Assembly: GCA_937982605.1 (NCBI GenBank)
Contig: CALJLC010000228.1
Span: forward strand, 1 to 19,813
DNA from: an uncultured Gemmatimonadales bacterium
Lineage (GTDB): Bacteria; Gemmatimonadota; Gemmatimonadetes; Longimicrobiales; Gaopeijiaceae
Direction of reading: 5' to 3'
DNA length: 19,813 nucleotides
The position numbers were made by a program, and so were the translations under genes. The notes beneath the pieces are model-generated. The model was not told the origin of the DNA and searched no databases. It saw only the letters and a program-made list of their open reading frames with translations. Numbering within the stretch: the first letter of the stretch is position 1; each line of letters opens with the position of its first letter. Shown here piece after piece: positions 15,721-19,813 of the stretch.

Positions 15721-16212
15721 TCAGTGGGCGCGGCCCTGGTCGGGCGTCAGCTCCCGCAGGCTGTCCTCGAGCTTCATGTACCACGGCGACGACGGGTCGT
15801 CGCGGTCGAAGTAGAGGACGAACTCCCGCTCCTCGATGCGTTCGTTGAGGAGGAGCTTGGCGCGCACCCGGACCTTCACCCGCGCGCGCAGGTCGCTCGA
15901 GTCGATGTCGGCGAAGACGATCTCGTAGTCCATGATGTCGAGCGCTTCGGGCTTTACCTGGAAGAGGCGCTGGATCAGGAACGGGATGTCGACCGACTCG
16001 ATGAGGTCCGGCGCGTGGTAGCTCGCCGCCGCCTCGAAGTCCTTGAACTGGATGTCTTCCATGAAGTCGAGCGCGATGCGCCGGAGCAGCCCTCGATCTC
16101 CACCGAGGGGGAGGCCGAGCGTCGAGAAGGCGGCGCCCGAGAGATGCGCGACCGCGAGATAGCCGCCGAGCAGCGCGGCCAGAACGAGCACGACCGGGAA
16201 GAGCTTCTTCAT
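15721..16212 (-). CDS. Membrane-anchored protein of unknown function (NTF2-like?)
   Basis: This 163-residue product has an N-terminal membrane anchor or uncleaved signal (about 4-26), then a soluble domain. The domain has a helix with DFMEDIQFKDFEAAASYHAPDL and strands such as DYEIVFADIDSS, ARVKVRVRAKLLL and EREFVLYF. It ends in SPWYMKLEDSLREL. Helices followed by a curved sheet and a Trp-Tyr-x-Lys-Leu strand recall NTF2/SnoaL-like or DUF4878-type domains, but this is only a fold guess. The ATG at 16212 is preferred over the GTG at 16227 because GGAG lies at a suitable distance before it. It follows the ABC permease gene by 28 bases on the same strand, so it is probably co-transcribed and may serve the transporter. 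Confidence 0.75.
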   Translation of the reverse strand: MKKLFPVVLVLAALLGGYLAVAHLSGAAFSTLGLPLGGDRGLLRRIALDFMEDIQFKDFEAAASYHAPDLIESVDIPFLIQRLFQVKPEALDIMDYEIVFADIDSSDLRARVKVRVRAKLLLNERIEEREFVLYFDRDDPSSPWYMKLEDSLRELTPDQGRAH

Positions 16213-16240
16213 CGCTCGACTCTCCACGTGGCGATCCGGT

Positions 16241-16990
16241 TCATGTCACCACCTCCCGTCGAGGAAGCGCGGCCAGCGTCGCGGCACCCACGAGCGCCAG
16301 ACCCATCGCGAAGAGGACGCCGAGCGAGAGCGTCACCGAGAGCCAGCTCGGCTCCACGGACGCGCTCTCCTCGAAGACCCGGAACGCCCAGTGCACGGGC
16401 ATCGCCTTCTCCGCGGCGGCGACGACGTCACTGTACAGAGTATCGGGAATGGCCAGCTCGGAGAACAGAATCTGTGGCAGGAGGAGCAGCGGCACGGCGA
16501 AGACCGCGCGCTCCTGGGTGGTGGCGAGGGCACTCACGACGAGGCCGAGGCCGGTGCCGGCCAGCGATGCGCCGAAGAGGGCGAGCATCTCGACGGGCAT
16601 CGGGCCCCGGAGGCTGAGCTGCCACTCGACCGTGCCCTGGAGCAGGACGACCTGCACGGCGCCGAGGCCCGCGAGCACCAGCGCCTTGGATACGACGTAG
16701 TCGCGGGTGGAGAGTCCGAAGAGGCGCTCCCGCTCCAGGATCGCCCGCTCCTTCACGATCTCGCGGCAAGCGTTGATGCAGCCGAACCACACCGCGGCCA
16801 GGCAGAGCACGAAGTACAGGGCGGGGGTGTCACGCTCGATCGAGCCCCAGACGACCGTGCACAGCCACCCGATGAGCGGAGCCTGCCCGAGGAGCAGGAG
16901 GAGCCCGCCGGGATCGCCGAGCAGGCCGTCGCGGTAGCGCGCGGCGAGCACGCGCGTGGCGGAGCGGGGGGCGGACGCGCCCGCGCTCAC
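16241..16990 (-). CDS. ABC-2-type (ABCG-like) transporter permease
   Basis: This 249-residue membrane protein has about six helices in the ABC2_membrane pattern. The stretch with ACREIVKERAILERERLFGLS matches the conserved ABCG-family segment before the second helix pair. A long external loop with LYSDVVAAAEKAMPVHWAFRVFEES precedes the last helix, as in ABCG proteins. The GTG at 16990 overlaps the ATPase stop in a GTGA, a classic translational coupling, and places the start correctly before the first helix. An in-frame extension upstream exists but is antiphase to the ATPase and is rejected. Together with the ATPase it would form a dimer of half-transporters, probably an exporter. The substrate is unknown. 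Confidence 0.85.
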   Translation of the reverse strand: MSAGASAPRSATRVLAARYRDGLLGDPGGLLLLLGQAPLIGWLCTVVWGSIERDTPALYFVLCLAAVWFGCINACREIVKERAILERERLFGLSTRDYVVSKALVLAGLGAVQVVLLQGTVEWQLSLRGPMPVEMLALFGASLAGTGLGLVVSALATTQERAVFAVPLLLLPQILFSELAIPDTLYSDVVAAAEKAMPVHWAFRVFEESASVEPSWLSVTLSLGVLFAMGLALVGAATLAALPRREVVT

Positions 16991-17820
16991 GGACCGCTCC
17001 CGGTGGCATGACCCGAGGCGCCCTGACGTGCCGCGGGCGCCGGGCGCAGGAGGAAAAGCCGCTGGTCCGCATCCGCGCTCGACGTCAGCCGCCATGCCTG
17101 TGGCGACTGCTTCTCGAGCTGCTGGAAGAGCTGCGCGTAGCGCTCCACGCGGAAGTAGGAGAGCGCGAGCTTCGGCGGGCCGAAGAACGCGACGTGCCCG
17201 GCCACGAGCACGCAGAGCGCGTCGGCGCGCTCGAGGCTCTCCATGGCGTGCGTGGCGACGATGACGATGCGGCCCGAGTCGGCGACGTCCGACAGAAGTC
17301 CCATCGTCTTCGCTTCCAGCCCCGGGTCGAGCCCCGACGTCGGCTCGTCGAGGATCAGGAGGGCGGGGTGGGTGAGCAGCTCGAGCGCCACCGCCACACG
17401 CTTTCGCTGCCCCCCGGAGAGCCGGCGGATCCGCGTGTCGGCACGCTCGGTCAGACCGACCTGCCCGATCACCTCGTCGACCCGCTCGGCTCGATCCGCG
17501 GGGCTCGCGGCGGGCATGCGCAGCTCGGCGGCGTAGGAGAGCTCCCTGCGCACGGTCAGCCCTGTGTGCAGCGCGTCGTCCTGCGGGACGTAGCCCAGCG
17601 GCCCAGCCTCGTCGATCGCTCCGCGGCCGAGCGTCACGTTCCCGTGGTCGGGCTCCCAGAGGCCGAGCAGCACCCGGATGAGCGAGCTCTTCCCGGCGCC
17701 CGACGGGCCGATGAGCGCGCACATCTCGCCCGGGTGCAGGGTGAGGTCGATGTCGTCGAGGATCCGGTTCCCGCCTCGGGAGAGCCCGAGCTTCTCGACC
17801 CGCAGCACGCGGTCGCTCAC
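16987..17820 (-). CDS. ABC transporter ATP-binding protein (ABCG-like)
   Basis: This 277-residue ATPase has Walker A GPSGAGKSS at 38-46, the Q-loop with Gln80 (YVPQDD), the signature LSGGQRKR at 134-141, Walker B LLILDEP at 154-160 and the switch His191 (VATHAM). The LSGGQRKRVAVALELL form and the DEPTSGLD extension are those of ABCG-type ATPases. After the nucleotide domain there is a C-terminal tail (about 210-277) of unknown role, with a FRVERYAQLFQQLEKQ helix. The GTG at 17820 is favoured because GGGAGGAA (17826-17833) precedes it by five bases and the protein then begins at a typical SDRVLRVEKL. Longer upstream starts would add a low-complexity leader. It heads a probable operon with the permease and the small anchored protein. 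Confidence 0.9.
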   Translation of the reverse strand: MSDRVLRVEKLGLSRGGNRILDDIDLTLHPGEMCALIGPSGAGKSSLIRVLLGLWEPDHGNVTLGRGAIDEAGPLGYVPQDDALHTGLTVRRELSYAAELRMPAASPADRAERVDEVIGQVGLTERADTRIRRLSGGQRKRVAVALELLTHPALLILDEPTSGLDPGLEAKTMGLLSDVADSGRIVIVATHAMESLERADALCVLVAGHVAFFGPPKLALSYFRVERYAQLFQQLEKQSPQAWRLTSSADADQRLFLLRPAPAARQGASGHATGSGP

Positions 17821-17981
17821 CGCGCTTCCTCCCGTGGGTGGGTCCGAGGGCGTGCTCCCCGACGATGCCTCGCGCATCCCGGCGGGGGCAAGCACGACCT
17901 TCGCGGCCGGCGATCGGCCCGGTGCGCCATCGCATCGCCCCGGAACCCGGGCCTTCGTTCGGTCCCCCCTCCCCACGACCC

Positions 17982-17987
17982 AGGAGG
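17982..17987 (+). promoter_or_regulatory. Strong ribosome binding site AGGAGG
   Basis: A perfect AGGAGG sits five bases before the ATG at 17993, in the 172-base divergent region ahead of the ABC ATPase gene. It is the main reason for believing the small plus-strand gene. Confidence 0.7.
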
Positions 17988-17992
17988 AGCTC

Positions 17993-18220
17993 ATGACGAT
18001 CCGTCCCGTCGGACCGCCCGCGCGACGCCCGCCCGACCGCGCGGGAAGGGACCCTCTCCGCGCCGCACCGCCGAACGAGGAGAGCGAGCCCGGCGTCGAC
18101 GTCGACCTGACCACCGAGCTCGACGAGCTCTGGCCCGCGGAGGACTTCGACGCCGTCGAGTGGATGCTCGGCGTCCCGCTGTCGACCGATCGGGGCCGAA
18201 CGGGTCCGGGCCTCGGCTAG
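17993..18220 (+). CDS. Small acidic protein of unknown function
   Basis: This 75-residue product is not recognised. The first third is basic and proline-rich (PVGPPARRPPDRAGRDP). The middle is strongly acidic with alternating hydrophobics (DVDLTTELDELWPAEDFDAVEWMLGV), a likely amphipathic helix that could bind a protein partner. There is no signal peptide or membrane segment. Support comes from a perfect AGGAGG five bases upstream and from its place in the divergent region with the ABC operon. It ends at TAG 18218-18220 inside CTAG, which also supplies the stop of the convergent propeller gene. It could be a peptide regulator or an unrelated small protein. Confidence 0.6.
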   Translation: MTIRPVGPPARRPPDRAGRDPLRAAPPNEESEPGVDVDLTTELDELWPAEDFDAVEWMLGVPLSTDRGRTGPGLG

Positions 18221-19428
18221 TCGCCGCCCTCCATCTTCCAGACCGCCAGCCCCCCGGGCTGGTAGTGGAGAGGTGCCGACGCCACGATGGTGCGCGCGGC
18301 GATGTCGACGACGTCCACGGTGCCGCGCGTGGCGCCGACCGCTTCGATGGTCACGAAGGCGTAGCGCCCGTCCGGGGTCACCGCGACCCCGTGCGTGACG
18401 GGCTGCGTCGTTTCGATCCGCGTCTCGTCACCGGTCGGGAGGTCGAAGATCGCCACGGCCTTTGCCCCCTTGAGCGTCACGAGGAGGGTTCGGCCGTCCG
18501 GGGTGATGTCGGCGTTGTACGGACCGGCCCCGGTCGGGAAGCTGCGCAGCACCTCCAGCGTGCGCCGGTCGATCTCGAGCACGTCGCCACGGCCGTTGCA
18601 CGGCACGTACAGCCTCGCGTCGTCGGGCGAGGGCTGTACCCACGTCGGCTTGCAGATCGCCGCGGGGTCGCCCATGGCCATCCCCGCCATGGACCCGCCC
18701 GCCGCGGCCGTGCCGCTCATGGTCGCGGCGTCGGCTCCGTGACCGCCCATGGCATGCCCGGCCATCCCGGGCTGCTCGACCACGACCCGCTCCGCGCCAG
18801 CGGTCAGCGCCAGCCGGCGCGTGACCGCCCTCTCGGCCGTGCTCGTCTCGACGAGGAGGTCCGACATCATGCACGTCGAGTAGTGCGTCCGACCGTCCGC
18901 CGTCAGGCGACTCCCGTGCGGCATGACGCACGTCTCGATCTCGGACACCTCGGTCATCATCGGCGTGAAGACCGCCGACACCGAGCTCGGCACGTGATCG
19001 CCGTGGAGGTTGAAGTTGACCACGAAGAGCGACGATCCGTCGCGGGTCACCGCCATCGTCGCCGGGAAGAGCCCGACCTCCGCCGTGTCGACGAGGACGT
19101 CGGTGCCGGTCTCCATCTTCCAGATCTGACCGAACGGCCGGCCGTGCGCGATCGAGACGTACCAGTGCGCGCCGGTGGGGCTCACGGTGATCCCGTGCGC
19201 GCCGTCCAGGTCGGCCGGGTGGAAGCCGACGTCGATCGCCTTCTCCTCGACGACCTCGCGCCCGTCGAAGCGCACCAGGCTCACGATGTCGGACGACTCG
19301 TTGGCGACGTACGCCCAGTACGTGGGGTGGGCGCTTCCGTCGGGCGTTTGCGCGCGGGCGGGCGAGATGGACAGGAGCGCGAGGATCACCGCGCACGCCG
19401 CGGTCGCCGTCCGCGCGAGCGTGCGCAT
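18217..19428 (-). CDS. Secreted YncE-like beta-propeller with Met/His-rich insert
   Basis: This 403-residue protein has a cleavable signal peptide (about 1-26, ending SPARA). The rest is YVTN/YncE-type propeller repeats, for example HGITVSPTGAHWYVSIAHG, TMAVTRDGSSLFVVNFN, NADITPDGRTLLVTLKG and HGVAVTPDGRYAFVTIEA. Unusual features are Cys167, Met169, His171, Cys186, Met187 and Met188 (from TCVMPHGSR and YSTCMMSD), Cys259, Cys277, and a Met/His/Gly-rich insert at about 220-252. Such residues suggest copper or another metal, but this is inference. The ATG at 19428 is supported by GGAGG eight bases upstream and by the signal peptide. It lies 14 bases after the LVIVD gene, so the two form an operon. 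Its stop shares a CTAG with the convergent small gene. Confidence 0.85.
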   Translation of the reverse strand: MRTLARTATAACAVILALLSISPARAQTPDGSAHPTYWAYVANESSDIVSLVRFDGREVVEEKAIDVGFHPADLDGAHGITVSPTGAHWYVSIAHGRPFGQIWKMETGTDVLVDTAEVGLFPATMAVTRDGSSLFVVNFNLHGDHVPSSVSAVFTPMMTEVSEIETCVMPHGSRLTADGRTHYSTCMMSDLLVETSTAERAVTRRLALTAGAERVVVEQPGMAGHAMGGHGADAATMSGTAAAGGSMAGMAMGDPAAICKPTWVQPSPDDARLYVPCNGRGDVLEIDRRTLEVLRSFPTGAGPYNADITPDGRTLLVTLKGAKAVAIFDLPTGDETRIETTQPVTHGVAVTPDGRYAFVTIEAVGATRGTVDVVDIAARTIVASAPLHYQPGGLAVWKMEGGD

Positions 19429-19442
19429 CGGCTGCGCCTCCA

Positions 19443-19813
19443 CTAGAACGTGACCGGCCTCGGGCGGGCGTGCCGAACGACCCAGAGGCCGCTCGTCATG
19501 TCGCTCACGAAGAGATTGCCCTTGAACGGCTGCGGACCCCATGCGTTGGCGGAGTTCGCCGCCAGGCCCTGACCCTCGGCGGCCTCCGTGCGGAAGAAGC
19601 CGAGCTCCCGGCCCTGCCGGTAGAGGTCGCCCCGGAGCGTGCCGCTCACGTCGACGATGCGCAGCCCGCCCTGGTAGTAGGCGATGTAGAGCACGTCGTT
19701 CTCGACCCACACGTTGTGCGCGCCCGCCTCGGGGAGCTCGTACTTGGCCACCTCGTGCGGGTTCTCGATGTCGCTCACGTCGATGACGTGGATGTAGCCG
19801 CGCATCCCGTCGG
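19443..19813 (-). CDS. LVIVD-repeat protein, 3' part (runs off the window)
   Basis: About 123 C-terminal residues are visible and the reading frame continues past the right edge. The segments GYIHVIDVSDIENPHEVAKYEL, HNVWVENDVLYIAYYQGGLRIVDV and GNLFVSDMTSGLWVV are LVIVD-type repeats, which build beta-propellers in extracellular or periplasmic proteins. An ATG at 19805 exists, but in-frame sequence before it (Asp-Gly) shows it is internal. It precedes the YncE-like propeller gene by 14 bases on the same strand, a likely operon of two secreted propellers. The function of the family is not established. Confidence 0.82.
   Translation of the reverse strand, partial: DGMRGYIHVIDVSDIENPHEVAKYELPEAGAHNVWVENDVLYIAYYQGGLRIVDVSGTLRGDLYRQGRELGFFRTEAAEGQGLAANSANAWGPQPFKGNLFVSDMTSGLWVVRHARPRPVTF

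Noticed and set aside
16991..17935. In-frame upstream extension of the permease frame
   Set aside because: It is an Arg/Pro-rich antiphase reading of the ABC ATPase; the GTGA overlap marks the true start.

Overview
The window is a GC-rich bacterial fragment with densely packed genes. The gene families suggest Gemmatimonadota or a related lineage (Acidobacteriota or Planctomycetota are alternatives). The clues are PSD1-type cytochrome/DUF1585 and DUF1552 proteins side by side, a TIGR02999-type ECF sigma factor next to a large membrane Ser/Thr kinase, many small lipoproteins and YncE/LVIVD beta-propellers. No rRNA or other taxonomic marker is present, so the assignment is an inference.

Region 1 (1-5340, plus strand) reads as one tightly packed unit. 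It holds the tail of a DUF1588/DUF1585 protein with a damaged heme motif, a DUF1552 protein, an exported ankyrin-repeat protein and an AtoE-type short-chain fatty acid transporter. The last three overlap by 4 and 11 bases. The first junction (about 450-532) is irregular: neither gene has a clean boundary there.

Region 2 (5418-8395, minus strand) encodes an acidic right-handed beta-helix protein, a coiled-coil lipoprotein and a MarC-family membrane protein. A 506-base gap (8396-8901) follows, with a strong hairpin and a doubtful small Cys-containing ORF. Region 3 (8902-12163, plus strand) holds a Ser/Thr kinase with a TPR sensor half and a small lipoprotein.

Region 4 (12207-17820, minus strand) holds, in transcription order, an ABCG-like ATPase and permease, a small membrane-anchored protein, the ECF sigma factor, and a second Ser/Thr kinase with a TolB/WD40-like propeller. 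The sigma-kinase junction (14983-15040) is a degraded copy of the Illumina P5/TruSeq adapter. It removes the end of the sigma gene and the start of the kinase gene, so the contig cannot be trusted there and may be chimeric. Region 5 (17993-19813) holds a small unknown plus-strand gene. Tail to tail with it is a minus-strand pair: the 3' part of an LVIVD-repeat gene followed by a secreted YncE-like propeller with a Met/His-rich insert.

I found no CRISPR array, tRNA, insertion sequence or phage gene. The most solid unexpected result is the adapter. The most interesting biological leads are the ankyrin/AtoE coupling to the DUF1552 module, the Met/His-rich propeller and the two kinases with different sensor halves.
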